Positions 7,122 to 15,236 of a stretch of DNA of 17,867 nt are shown here, in pieces; the first letter of the stretch is position 1; every line of letters begins with the position of its first letter. Made by a program: the position numbers and the translations under genes. The notes beneath the pieces are model-generated. The model ran no database searches and was not told the DNA's origin. It was given only the letters and a program-made list of their open reading frames with translations. This DNA is from Pseudomonadota bacterium. Lineage in GTDB: Bacteria; Pseudomonadota; Gammaproteobacteria; Steroidobacterales; Steroidobacteraceae. The stretch is taken from contig QGUX01000031.1 of assembly GCA_003242275.1 (NCBI GenBank), positions 1 to 17,867 of the forward strand, given 5' to 3'.

Positions 7122-8207
7122 ATGAAGCTCAACCGCAGGCAATTGATCGCGGCCGCAGGCGCGGCCGCGGCCGTCGGCGCACCAGCGGGCGCCGCGCAGC
7201 AGGCCGCCGGGACCACCGGGTCCCGCGTTCCCGTCGTCGACATCCACACCCACATGTACACCCGGCGCTGGCTGGATGCGCTGAAGGCATCGGGTGACGC
7301 CGACACGGTGGTGGTTCCGGGCAACCCGGAATCCATCTCCTACCGCGGCGTCAACTACGCCGTCCTCGCCGCCAACATGTTCGACTGGCAGGAGCGCATC
7401 GCCCGCATGGACGAGGCCGGGGTCGACATCGCGGTGATCAGCCTCACGGCGCCCAACGTCTACTGGGGCACGGTGAAGCAGGGCGCCGAGGCGGCCCGCA
7501 TCGTCAATGACGAGTACGCCGAGGCGCAGGCGCGCTGGCCCGGCCGCATCCGCTGGTTCGCCTCACTGCCCTGGGAGGACGCCGACCTCGCCATCACGGA
7601 GCTGCACCGTGCCATCGAGGCCGGCGCGGTGGGCGTGTGCATGCTCACCAACATCAAGGGCCAGGCGCTGGTCGACCCGAAGTTCGCACCGGTGTGGGCC
7701 GAGATCGACCGCATTGACGTGCCGGTGTTCATCCATCCCACCACGCCCTTCGTCGACGGCTTCGGCCTCGGCGAGTACGGCATGGCGAACACCATCGGCT
7801 TCACCACCGACACCACCACCTGCTTCGCCAAGTTCCTGCTCTCCGGCTTCTTCGAGAAGTACCCGCGCGTCAGGCCCATCGCCAGCCATGGCGGCGGCAC
7901 ACTGCCCTTCCTGGCGGGACGCTTCGACCGCATGTGGGAGATCTCCACGGCCCGGCGCGACATCGGCAGGCCGCCGAGCAGCTACCTCAGGCGCATCTAC
8001 TTCGACTCCATCGTCTACGACCAGCGCACGCTGGAGTACCTGGTCGCCACCGTGGGCGCGGACCGCGTGCTGTTCGGTTCGGACTATCCGTTCAGGCTGG
8101 GAGACATGAAGGGCATCCTGGGCCGCGTCAACGCGCTGCCGCCGGAGGAGCGTGACGCGGTGCGCGGCCTGAACGCCATCCGGGAGCTGAAGCTGCAGCC
8201 GGCCTGA
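7122..8207 (+). CDS. TAT-exported amidohydrolase, ACMSD-type (amidohydrolase_2 family)
   Basis: The 361-residue protein begins MKLNRRQLIAAAGAAAAVGA, a twin-arginine signal. The catalytic domain is of the metal-dependent amidohydrolase type: H42-x-H44 (DIHTHMY), H205 (VFIHPTTPF), H256 (ASHGGGTLPF) and D321 (FGSDYPFRLGDM). HGGG plus SDYPF..G is characteristic of the aminocarboxymuconate-semialdehyde decarboxylase/resorcylate-decarboxylase branch, which performs non-oxidative decarboxylation or hydrolysis of ring-derived acids. An export signal is unusual for this branch. An in-frame ATG at 7089 would add 11 residues before the signal and is less likely. There is no ribosome binding site, but CACAAT at 7110-7115 is placed so that transcription would start at the A of the ATG, suggesting a leaderless message. 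It lies 37 bases after the 242-aa lipoprotein. The actual substrate is unknown. Confidence 0.85.
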   Translation: MKLNRRQLIAAAGAAAAVGAPAGAAQQAAGTTGSRVPVVDIHTHMYTRRWLDALKASGDADTVVVPGNPESISYRGVNYAVLAANMFDWQERIARMDEAGVDIAVISLTAPNVYWGTVKQGAEAARIVNDEYAEAQARWPGRIRWFASLPWEDADLAITELHRAIEAGAVGVCMLTNIKGQALVDPKFAPVWAEIDRIDVPVFIHPTTPFVDGFGLGEYGMANTIGFTTDTTTCFAKFLLSGFFEKYPRVRPIASHGGGTLPFLAGRFDRMWEISTARRDIGRPPSSYLRRIYFDSIVYDQRTLEYLVATVGADRVLFGSDYPFRLGDMKGILGRVNALPPEERDAVRGLNAIRELKLQPA

Positions 8208-8221
8208 TGCACCGCCGGCTG
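8196..8221. terminator. Inverted repeat between convergent genes
   Basis: CAGCCGGC (8196-8203) and GCCGGCTG (8214-8221) form a perfect 8-bp stem with a 10-base loop that contains the amidohydrolase stop codon. The convergent methyltransferase gene ends at 8226, leaving only 18 bases between the two genes. A bidirectional terminator built partly from coding sequence is plausible; no T-tract follows. Confidence 0.35.
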
Positions 8222-8225
8222 GACC

Positions 8226-9059
8226 TCACTTCAGCCGGGCAAGCACGCCGTCGCCTTGAAGCTCCGCCTGGAAGCCGGCGCGGCGCAGCCGCACGGCCAC
8301 CTCACGCGGCACGTCGCGTCCCGTGGTCAGCCTGTTCGGCGTGCCCGTATAGTGGAACAGGCGTCCTCCGCGGCGCATGACCCGCGCCAACTCATCATAG
8401 AAGGACTGCGAATACAGCTCGCCGGCGATGCCGAAGCGCGGCGGATCGTGCAGGCAGGCGTCGATGGATCCGGTGGGCAGTGCGCCGATGGCCCGGGTGA
8501 TGTCCTCGTGGCGGAGCACGAGGCGTGGATCGGGCCCCGGCGACCAGGGGTTGTGCTCGCGCAGCCACAGCACATCGGCGCTTTTCTCGAACGACAGCAC
8601 CTGCGCGGCACCCTCCGCGAGGCACCAGTGGGCGAAGTAGCCGAGGCCCGCGCAGGTATCGAGCACCACCCTGCCCTGTGGGCCGACCAGCCGTACCTTG
8701 CGCGCGGCGTCCTCGAAGGGCGAGACCTGCGCCGTGGGCAGCATCTTGATGCCGTCGATCTCGAAGGTCGGCGCTCCCCAGGGCGTGGGCACCAGCTTGA
8801 CCAGCGCGGTGGTGTAGCGCGCCAGCGGCTCGAAGGTGCCGCTTTCTTCCCGCCAGTGGTAGATCGTCCGCTCCCGGTACTTCCGCGGGTGCGGGAAGCG
8901 CCGCCCGGCGGCTTCCCACCCCTGCCCGTCCACGGCGACGTCAATCGTGGAAAGCCCCAGGTCGAGCGAGCATCGCAGGCACGTGACACCGTCCCGCGCG
9001 GCGGCCCGCAGCGCGTCGCACGTCTCCGAGGTCAGCAGCGGACCGATTCTCCCGTCCAT
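8226..9059 (-). CDS. SAM-dependent methyltransferase, archaeal-type (COG2521-like)
   Basis: The 277-residue protein has a class I methyltransferase core. Motif I is VLDTCAGLGY (132-141), followed by an acidic strand end (LSFEKS, 156-160) and then HNPWSP. The catalytic-type loop is HDPPRF (204-209), followed by GELYSQSFYDEL and RRGGRLFHYTG. This combination (DTCxGLGY, NPWS, DPPRF, AGELYS, FHYTG) is what I recall for the predicted methyltransferase group COG2521, best known from archaea. DPPR resembles the (D/N)PPY/F of N-methyltransferases, so a base or amine target is possible; the substrate is unknown. The ATG at 9059 is preferred because TACAAT at 9100-9095 could be a -10 element just upstream. 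An in-frame ATG at 9095 would add 12 residues and overlap that element. It diverges from the histidine kinase gene and converges with the amidohydrolase. Confidence 0.75.
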   Translation of the reverse strand: MDGRIGPLLTSETCDALRAAARDGVTCLRCSLDLGLSTIDVAVDGQGWEAAGRRFPHPRKYRERTIYHWREESGTFEPLARYTTALVKLVPTPWGAPTFEIDGIKMLPTAQVSPFEDAARKVRLVGPQGRVVLDTCAGLGYFAHWCLAEGAAQVLSFEKSADVLWLREHNPWSPGPDPRLVLRHEDITRAIGALPTGSIDACLHDPPRFGIAGELYSQSFYDELARVMRRGGRLFHYTGTPNRLTTGRDVPREVAVRLRRAGFQAELQGDGVLARLK

Positions 9060-9149
9060 TTCGATGCCGGTGGTGCCGGATGCCCGGCGCGGCATTGTAG
9101 GGTCCGGGCGCCGGGCGCGCCCGGCAACCGGGCGGCCATCCGGTGCCGT
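9060..9149. promoter_or_regulatory. Divergent methyltransferase / histidine kinase promoter region
   Basis: On the minus strand TACAAT (9100-9095) matches the sigma-70 -10 at five of six positions and would give a short leader for the methyltransferase. TTGCCG (9127-9122) is a possible -35 but its 21-base spacing is long. On the plus strand TATGCT (9149-9154) overlaps the kinase ATG; if it is a -10, translation would begin at the GTG at 9162 from a leaderless message. No Shine-Dalgarno sequence is seen for either gene. Confidence 0.35.
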
Positions 9150-10103
9150 ATGCTTGGCGCCGTGCCCGCATCCCGCCGCTCCATCTCCCTGCCCATCGTC
9201 ATCAGCGTGCTGGCGGTGCTGCTCACCTTCGCGGTGCTGGTGGGCTGGATCCTGGTCATCCGCGAATACCAGCTCGTCACCCGCGAGATCTGGAGCAACT
9301 GGTGGCTGCTCGCCGCCGGCACGGTGTCGCTGGCGCTGATCATCTGCGTGCTGGTGATGTTCAGCGTGTCGCTGGTGCGCGAGATCCTGGAGGGCAGGCG
9401 CCAGCAGATGTTCATCGACTCGGTCACGCACGAGCTGCGCAGCCCGCTGGCCTCGATCAAGCTGTGCCTCGAGACCCTGGGCCGCGACGGCATCTCCCAG
9501 GTGCAGCGGGACGAGCTGCGCAGGATGATGCTGCACGACGTGGAGCGCCTGTCGGTGTTCGTCGACGACATCCTGCAGGCCAGCCGGATCGCCCACGGCC
9601 GGCGCTCGCAGACCTGGACGGACGTCGACGTGGTGCCGCTGGTGCAGTCGTGCATCGAAGCCATCCGCACGCGCCATGACCTGCCGCCCGGCATCATCAC
9701 GCTCAGGGCGCCCACCACCCTGAAGACCTTCAGCGATCCCACCGCGCTCGAGATCATCGTGAAGAACGTGCTCGACAACGCCGTCAAGTACTCGGGCCCG
9801 GACCCACGCGTGGAAGTGGAGGTGGGGCCGGGCGCCCGCGGTTCGCTGTCCATCAGCGTGCGCGATAATGGCATCGGCATCGAGCGCAGCCAGCTGCGGC
9901 GCATCTTCCACCGCTTCCACCGGGCGCCCGACCCGCGCGTCAACGAGCGCAGCGGGTCCGGACTGGGCCTCTACGTGGTGCACCGGCTGGTGCTGAACCT
10001 GGGCGGTCGCATCCGTGCGCATTCCGCCGGCCGCGACCAGGGCACGACGATGCACATCGAGCTGCCGCTGGGGGCGCCGGGACACGACGAGGGACATGTT
10101 TGA
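9150..10103 (+). CDS. Sensor histidine kinase with two membrane segments and no large sensor domain
   Basis: The 317-residue protein has two transmembrane helices (about residues 14-37 and 51-76) joined by a loop of only about 13 residues, so any signal must be read in or near the membrane. The HisKA H-box is DSVTHELRSPLASIK with phosphoacceptor His94. The ATPase domain shows the N-box KNVLDNAVKYSG (205-216), the G1 box DNGIGI (239-244), the F-box IFHRFHR and the G2 box GSGLGL (269-274). All catalytic motifs are intact. Start choice is uncertain between the ATG at 9150 and the in-frame GTG at 9162, since neither has a ribosome binding site. The stop overlaps the response regulator start (TGATG). 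The membrane-embedded sensing design and the desaturase downstream suggest a role in membrane state, by analogy only. Confidence 0.9.
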   Translation: MLGAVPASRRSISLPIVISVLAVLLTFAVLVGWILVIREYQLVTREIWSNWWLLAAGTVSLALIICVLVMFSVSLVREILEGRRQQMFIDSVTHELRSPLASIKLCLETLGRDGISQVQRDELRRMMLHDVERLSVFVDDILQASRIAHGRRSQTWTDVDVVPLVQSCIEAIRTRHDLPPGIITLRAPTTLKTFSDPTALEIIVKNVLDNAVKYSGPDPRVEVEVGPGARGSLSISVRDNGIGIERSQLRRIFHRFHRAPDPRVNERSGSGLGLYVVHRLVLNLGGRIRAHSAGRDQGTTMHIELPLGAPGHDEGHV

Positions 10104-10864
10104 TGGCTGCTGAAGGGGGCACCCTGCCTGGGGCGCCGTCGGGCGCAACCGTGCTGGTGGTCGAGGACGAGGCCAATCTCGCTGCGGGCCTGAAGCTCAA
10201 CCTCGAGCTGGACGGCTACCGCGTGGTGCTGGCGCGTTCGATTCGCGAAGCAGGTGCGCAGTTACTGCAGTCGGCACCGATTGACCTCGTCCTGCTCGAC
10301 GTGATGCTGCCCGATGGCGACGGCTACAGCTTCTGCAAGCAGCTGCGCGAGTCCGGCCACTTCATGCCGGTGATCATGCTGACCGCGCGCAGCGCCGCGG
10401 AAGACCGCGTGCTGGGCCTGGATTCCGGCGCCGACGACTACATGCCCAAGCCCTTCCAGCTGCCGGAACTGCTGGCGCGCGTGCGTTCGGCCCTGCGCCG
10501 CAGCGGCTGGCGGCAGGCGGCCGACGCCACCACCGAGCGACGCCTGGGCACACTGCGCTTCGGCGAAGCGGTGATCGACTTCGACACCCATGAAGCAACT
10601 GCCTTCGGCAAGCCCCTGAAACTCACCCAGCTCGAGCTCGACCTCGTGCGCTACTTCTCCCAGCATCCCGGGCGCGTGATCTCCCGCGAGGAGCTGCTGG
10701 AGCGGGTCTGGAAGCTTCGCAATGCGCCAAACACGCGCAGCGTGGACAACTTCATCGCCCGCCTGCGCAAGCTGTTCGAGCGGGAGCCGGACAAGCCGGT
10801 GCACTTCGTGTCGCACCGGGGCGCCGGCTACCGCTTCGTGCCCGAGGGCAGTCCCCGCAAGTGA
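10103..10864 (+). CDS. OmpR/PhoB-family response regulator
   Basis: The 253-residue protein has an N-terminal receiver domain: acidic pocket E21-D22 (VVEDE), phosphoacceptor D66 (LLDVMLPD), T94 (MLTARS) and K116 (YMPKPF). A C-terminal winged-helix DNA-binding domain follows, with LKLTQLELDLVRYFSQHPGR, SREELLERVW, RSVDNFIARLRKLFE and the terminal wing HRGAGYRFV. This is the classic OmpR/PhoB layout. Members bind direct repeats as tandem dimers with 10-11 bp subsites. The ATG overlaps the kinase stop as TGATG, with GAGGGA eight bases upstream; a TTG one codon earlier is possible. Candidate targets in this window are the 21-bp-spaced repeats before the desaturase and the 11-bp-spaced CTGTCC repeats at 4074-4101. 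Confidence 0.93.
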   Translation: MAAEGGTLPGAPSGATVLVVEDEANLAAGLKLNLELDGYRVVLARSIREAGAQLLQSAPIDLVLLDVMLPDGDGYSFCKQLRESGHFMPVIMLTARSAAEDRVLGLDSGADDYMPKPFQLPELLARVRSALRRSGWRQAADATTERRLGTLRFGEAVIDFDTHEATAFGKPLKLTQLELDLVRYFSQHPGRVISREELLERVWKLRNAPNTRSVDNFIARLRKLFEREPDKPVHFVSHRGAGYRFVPEGSPRK

Positions 10865-10869
10865 CGCAC

Positions 10870-10903
10870 TTCACGCGGTGACAGAACTTTTACATTCGGT
10901 GAC
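10870..10903 (+). promoter_or_regulatory. 13-bp direct repeat with 21-bp period upstream of the desaturase
   Basis: The pattern T-n-CA-nn-CGGTGAC occurs at 10870-10882 and 10891-10903, matching at 10 of 13 positions, with 7 consecutive identical bases (CGGTGAC at 10876-10882 and 10897-10903). The 21-bp period is two helical turns. A further GTGAC overlaps the response regulator stop at 10861-10865. Location directly after an OmpR-type regulator and about 83 bases before the desaturase start fits an operator. No clear -10/-35 pair was found between the repeats and the gene. Confidence 0.4.
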
Positions 10904-10985
10904 GCAAGGCTGACCCAACGCCGCGGCAGCTTCGGACAGCATTGTTCCCAGAGGGCCGGTTCGGGCCCACCTGATGGAGCAGTGC

Positions 10986-11921
<936 letters not shown>

Positions 11922-11947
11922 ACCTGCCGGAACCCGGGTCCGACATG

Positions 11948-11975
11948 CCGGCCGGGTCCGCCGGGACCCGGCCGG
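11948..11975. terminator. Perfect 12-bp inverted repeat, bidirectional terminator candidate
   Basis: CCGGCCGGGTCC (11948-11959) and GGACCCGGCCGG (11964-11975) are perfect reverse complements around the 4-base loop GCCG. The hairpin lies in the 72-base gap between the convergent desaturase and metallo-beta-lactamase genes. No long T-run follows on either side, only TT on the plus strand, so termination may be hairpin-driven or Rho-assisted. Confidence 0.6.
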
Positions 11976-11993
11976 TTCCGTTCCGGCCGGTAC

Positions 11994-12956
11994 CTACTGC
12001 TCGGGTACCCAGGTAAAGCCTGCGTCCCCCTTCTGGATGCGGCCCAGGCCCGGGAAGGGGAAGTGCACCGCGTAGATGCGCTGGTTGCCGGCCGCCAGTT
12101 CCTCCAGCAGGGCGGCCCGGCTGGCGGCGCCAGTCTTCGCGTCGCCGTCGAAGGCGATGTGCCAGTCCGGCTTCTGCAGCGACACCACGTGGTGGTGCAT
12201 CGAGTCGCCGACATAGAGCAGCGAGTTCGCGCCGGTGCCGATGCGGAAGGCCGAATGCCCCGGCGTGTGGCCCTTCACTTCCACCGCCCTCACCATGCCG
12301 GGCAGCACGTCCCCGCCCGGCTGGAACGTGGCCACGCTCGGCGCGATGACATTGACCACGTCCCTGTGGTTCTGGATGCCGTAGTTGGCCGCCGTGCGGG
12401 CGTTCATGGCCCGCAGCGCATCCCACTCCGGCGCCGAGATGCGCACGGTGGCGTTCGGGAAAGTGGCGTTGCCCTCGGCATTGACCAGGCCGCCGACATG
12501 ATCGCCGTGCAGGTGCGAGATGAACACGTCGGACACGTCCTCCGGCTTCACGCCCGCCTCGGCCAGCGAATCGAGAAGCCTGCCCGCACCCTCGCCCATG
12601 TTCCGCCCGGCGCCGGCGTCGAACAGCATCACCCGGCCGGCCACCTTCACCAGCAGGGGCTGCAGCGACAGGGTCAGCTTGTCCTCCGGCAGGCCGGCCG
12701 CGGCGAGCACCTCGGCCACCTCGGCGGGCGTATGGCCGACACCGAAGACCTTGTTGTCGTTGGGAAACTCCAGATCCCCGTCACGCAGCGCGAAGCCGGT
12801 CATCGCCCCGATGGTGAACTGCCGGACCGTCTGGCTCGGCGGCGCGGGCGGCGGTGCCTCCTGCTGCGGCCCGGGTTGTCCCCCCGAGCAGGCGGCGAGG
12901 CCGGCCGCCAGCAACACCCACAGTGATGGACCGACGGTCCTGCTCCTGATCTTCAT
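11994..12956 (-). CDS. Metallo-beta-lactamase-fold lipoprotein hydrolase
   Basis: The 320-residue protein has a lipoprotein signal, with SLWVLLAAGLAAC, lipobox LAAC and Cys23, then a Pro/Gln-rich linker (about 25-42). The metallo-beta-lactamase domain shows LFDAGAG (111-117), the metal motif H148-x-H150-x-D152-H153 (SHLHGDHVGG), GHTPGH (229-234), D251 (YVGDSMHHH) and H298 (VHFPFPG). All metal ligands for a two-zinc site are present. The overall layout resembles the quorum-quenching lactonase/alkyl-hydrolase branch more than true beta-lactamases, but the substrate is not determinable. The ATG has GGGGAG six bases upstream; an open in-frame extension upstream lacks support. It is transcribed convergently with the desaturase and lies 133 bases downstream of the diguanylate cyclase on the same strand. 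Confidence 0.85.
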   Translation of the reverse strand: MKIRSRTVGPSLWVLLAAGLAACSGGQPGPQQEAPPPAPPSQTVRQFTIGAMTGFALRDGDLEFPNDNKVFGVGHTPAEVAEVLAAAGLPEDKLTLSLQPLLVKVAGRVMLFDAGAGRNMGEGAGRLLDSLAEAGVKPEDVSDVFISHLHGDHVGGLVNAEGNATFPNATVRISAPEWDALRAMNARTAANYGIQNHRDVVNVIAPSVATFQPGGDVLPGMVRAVEVKGHTPGHSAFRIGTGANSLLYVGDSMHHHVVSLQKPDWHIAFDGDAKTGAASRAALLEELAAGNQRIYAVHFPFPGLGRIQKGDAGFTWVPEQ

Positions 12957-13089
12957 GGCTTGCTCCCCGTTTTCTTCTTCGACCCCGTTGGTCATCGTCC
13001 CTGGCCGCGGTGGCGCCGCCGGGGCGGTGCTCCAGTGTCGCCCACGGCGGTTGTCCAATCCAGCCCGCCGCCGCCGCGCCGCCTGCGGA

Positions 13090-14190
13090 TCAGGCGGCCA
13101 GGATGTCCTCCACGGACCGCCCGTGCGAGGGGGGAACCGGCGCGGCGCAGACCTGGTTGCGGCCCGCGGCCTTGGCGCGGTACAGCGCGGTATCGGCGGC
13201 CTGCACCCAGGCATCCAGCGTGGCATGGTCCCCGATGGTTTCCGCCACGCCGATGCTGAGCGAGACGGCAAGGTCCGGCCCGTCGGCGAACTGCTGCTCG
13301 GCCACGCGCAGCCGGATGCGCTCGGCGACCTGGAGGGCCCGCGGCGTGTCCGAATCCACCAGCAGCACGGCGAACTCGTCGCCGCCGTAGCGCGCCGCGA
13401 GGTCCACCTCGCGCACCTCCTCGCGCAGGATGGCGGCCACGCGCTTGAGCACGGCATCACCCATGCCATGGCCGTGGCGGTCGTTGACCACCTTGAAGCG
13501 GTCGACGTCGACCAGCAGCATGGCGGCGCGGCGGCCGGAGCGATGGAAGCGCGACAGCTCCAGCGCCGCCACCGCCTCGAAATGCGGGCGGTTGGCCACC
13601 TGCATCACCGGATCCATGCGGGCCAGGAGCTGCAGCTCGCGGTTCTGCCGCACCACCTGTTCGCGCAGCCGGTAGGTCAGCGTGGAAAGGGCCACGGTAT
13701 AGACCGACATGAAGGGTACGCAGGCCAGCAGCGTGCGCGGCGAGGATGCCGGCTCGAAGGGGAATCCCAGCACCATCCAGGCCGCAGCGAAGCCCGCCAG
13801 CAGCGCCAGCGTGGACCGGGTGGCCAGGCGCCAGCCGCCGGCGGCGATCTTGTCGGCGGTCAGCAGGGTGACGAACACCGCCGCCGGCCCGGCGCTCACG
13901 CCCATGGCCGCGATCCAGGCGCCGCCGAAGGCGGAGTCCAGCATCAGCGAGCGGAATTCCGTGGCCACCGGATCCTTGGACCGCCGGCCCAGCCACAGCG
14001 CCAGCTGGGGCCACAGGAAGGCATTGATCGCCAGCAGCCCCCACGCCCACACCGGGGCCGCCCCCTCCTGCAGCACCGAGCCGATGGGCAGCGTGCACAG
14101 CGCGCAGCCCAGCATGCGCATGCGATGGATGCGGGTAACGAAACGCAGGCCCCTGCGACGGGGATCCTGGTGCTGGGTGTAATGCGACAT
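13090..14190 (-). CDS. MASE2-GGDEF diguanylate cyclase
   Basis: The 366-residue protein starts with a membrane domain (about residues 23-175). Its beginning (LGCALCTLPIGSVLQ, WPQLALWLGRRSKDP, EFRSLMLDSAFGGAWIAAMG) matches the MASE2 pattern seen in AdrA/DgcC-type cyclases. A short linker helix leads to a GGDEF domain: DPVMQVANRPHFE, D228 in LLVDVDRFKVVND, GGDEF at 269-273 in RYGGDEFAVLL, and a canonical I-site RxxD (R260-EV-D263) five residues before GGDEF. It should therefore make cyclic di-GMP from two GTP and be product-inhibited. No EAL domain is present. The ATG at 14190 has only a weak GGGGCGG upstream. It diverges from the 301-aa secreted protein. Confidence 0.9.
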   Translation of the reverse strand: MSHYTQHQDPRRRGLRFVTRIHRMRMLGCALCTLPIGSVLQEGAAPVWAWGLLAINAFLWPQLALWLGRRSKDPVATEFRSLMLDSAFGGAWIAAMGVSAGPAAVFVTLLTADKIAAGGWRLATRSTLALLAGFAAAWMVLGFPFEPASSPRTLLACVPFMSVYTVALSTLTYRLREQVVRQNRELQLLARMDPVMQVANRPHFEAVAALELSRFHRSGRRAAMLLVDVDRFKVVNDRHGHGMGDAVLKRVAAILREEVREVDLAARYGGDEFAVLLVDSDTPRALQVAERIRLRVAEQQFADGPDLAVSLSIGVAETIGDHATLDAWVQAADTALYRAKAAGRNQVCAAPVPPSHGRSVEDILAA

Positions 14191-14328
14191 CCGCCCCGTA
14201 TCCGGAAGATCCTTGTTGGGTCAGGAAATGCTACCGGGGCGGCGCGATTGCAGACCTGAACTGGGTCTCTGTTCGCCCATTCGGGTGTACGCTCGCAATC
14301 CGAAGAAACACCTGTTGGGGGATCCACG

Positions 14329-15234
14329 ATGAAGACTCCGCTCGCCCTGTGCCTGCTGCTGCTCGCCGCCCCGGCGCTGGCCGGCAGCGCACCGCCTGCG
14401 GCCTGTGACCGTGAATGCCTGCGCGGCCTGTCCACCCTGGTGCTGCACGCCCTGGTGGAGCACGACGTCGGCCAGCTGCCGGTGGCCGGCAACCTGCGCG
14501 TCACCGAGGACGCGGTCGAAAAGCCGCTGGCGCAGGTGGGGCTGGTGCGGTCGGTGACGAAGCTGCGCGGCTACCGCCAGGACGTGATCGACGAGCGCGC
14601 CGGGCAGGTGGTCACCGGGGCGATGGTCGAGGAGTCCGGCGCGCCGGCCATCCTGGTGGTGCGCGTGAAGGCCGACGGCGAGCGCATCGCCGAGCTGGAG
14701 CTGGTGACCTCCCGCGGCCGCGCCGACGGCATGCTGTTCAATGTCGACGGCATGGCCACGGCCTACAAGGCCATGAACATCGCGCCCTCGCCGTCGAAGC
14801 TCGCGCCGCGCGAGGAGGCGATCCGCATCGCGATGCACTACCCGCGCGGCCTCAACCGCGCCGAGAACTTCGCCGCGGTGGGCACGCCGTTCTCGAAGGA
14901 TGCCTTCCGCATCGAGAACGGCATGCTGATGGCCGGCCCGGGCTGCACCTTCAACCCCGGCTGCAACGACATCGGCCAGCAGTCGCTGGCGGTGTTCAAG
15001 CGCCTGGGCAAGGTCACCCTGCGCGACGTGTACGTGGACGAACGCATGGGCATCGTGATGATGCGCCTGTCGTGGAACGCGCGCGGCCCGGGATCGGACA
15101 AGCTCACCGCGTTCGAGATGTTCAAGGTGTACGACGGCCAGATCCACATGGTGGAAGCCTGGATCCGGCTGTTCCCGCCCGAGCAGGAACTGGGCGGCTG
15201 GCCCATCTCCGTGGCACAGCAACCGGGGGACTGA
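14329..15234 (+). CDS. Secreted NTF2/DUF8021-like protein
   Basis: The 301-residue protein has a Sec signal peptide (KTPLALCLLLLAAPALA) followed by AACDRECL, so an N-terminal disulfide is possible. The middle part has repeated strand and helix segments (AGNLRVTEDAVEKPLA, VTGAMVEESG, AILVVRVKADGERIAELELV). The C-terminal part contains AGPGCTFNPGCNDIGQQ and the VDERMGIVMMRLSW / FEMFKVYDGQIHMVEAWI pair, which resembles the end of SnoaL/NTF2 folds and, as I recall, DUF8021 proteins of fungi and bacteria. The family assignment is tentative and no catalytic residues can be named. The ATG has GGGGGA six bases upstream. The stop is two bases from the start of the CocE-like hydrolase, so the two are co-transcribed and probably functionally linked. 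Confidence 0.65.
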   Translation: MKTPLALCLLLLAAPALAGSAPPAACDRECLRGLSTLVLHALVEHDVGQLPVAGNLRVTEDAVEKPLAQVGLVRSVTKLRGYRQDVIDERAGQVVTGAMVEESGAPAILVVRVKADGERIAELELVTSRGRADGMLFNVDGMATAYKAMNIAPSPSKLAPREEAIRIAMHYPRGLNRAENFAAVGTPFSKDAFRIENGMLMAGPGCTFNPGCNDIGQQSLAVFKRLGKVTLRDVYVDERMGIVMMRLSWNARGPGSDKLTAFEMFKVYDGQIHMVEAWIRLFPPEQELGGWPISVAQQPGD

Positions 15235-15236
15235 CC

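Noticed and set aside
8226..10148. A 640-residue extended form of the methyltransferase.
   Set aside because: The extension is antisense to the histidine kinase and low-complexity; the family-like sequence begins only near 9059.
9150..10864. Calling the two-component pair DesK/DesR or PhoR/PhoB.
   Set aside because: The regulator has an OmpR-type winged helix, unlike DesR, and the kinase lacks the PAS domain usual in PhoR. Only the general family can be supported.
12957..13089. Possible small gene or promoter between the diguanylate cyclase and the metallo-beta-lactamase lipoprotein.
   Set aside because: No start with a ribosome binding site and plausible product is present. TTGGAC on the minus strand (13058-13053) has no -10 partner at a suitable distance.
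13090..14190. Degenerate GGDEF domain acting only as a c-di-GMP receptor.
   Set aside because: The GGDEF signature, the metal-binding aspartate and the RxxD site are all intact, so an active cyclase is the simpler reading.
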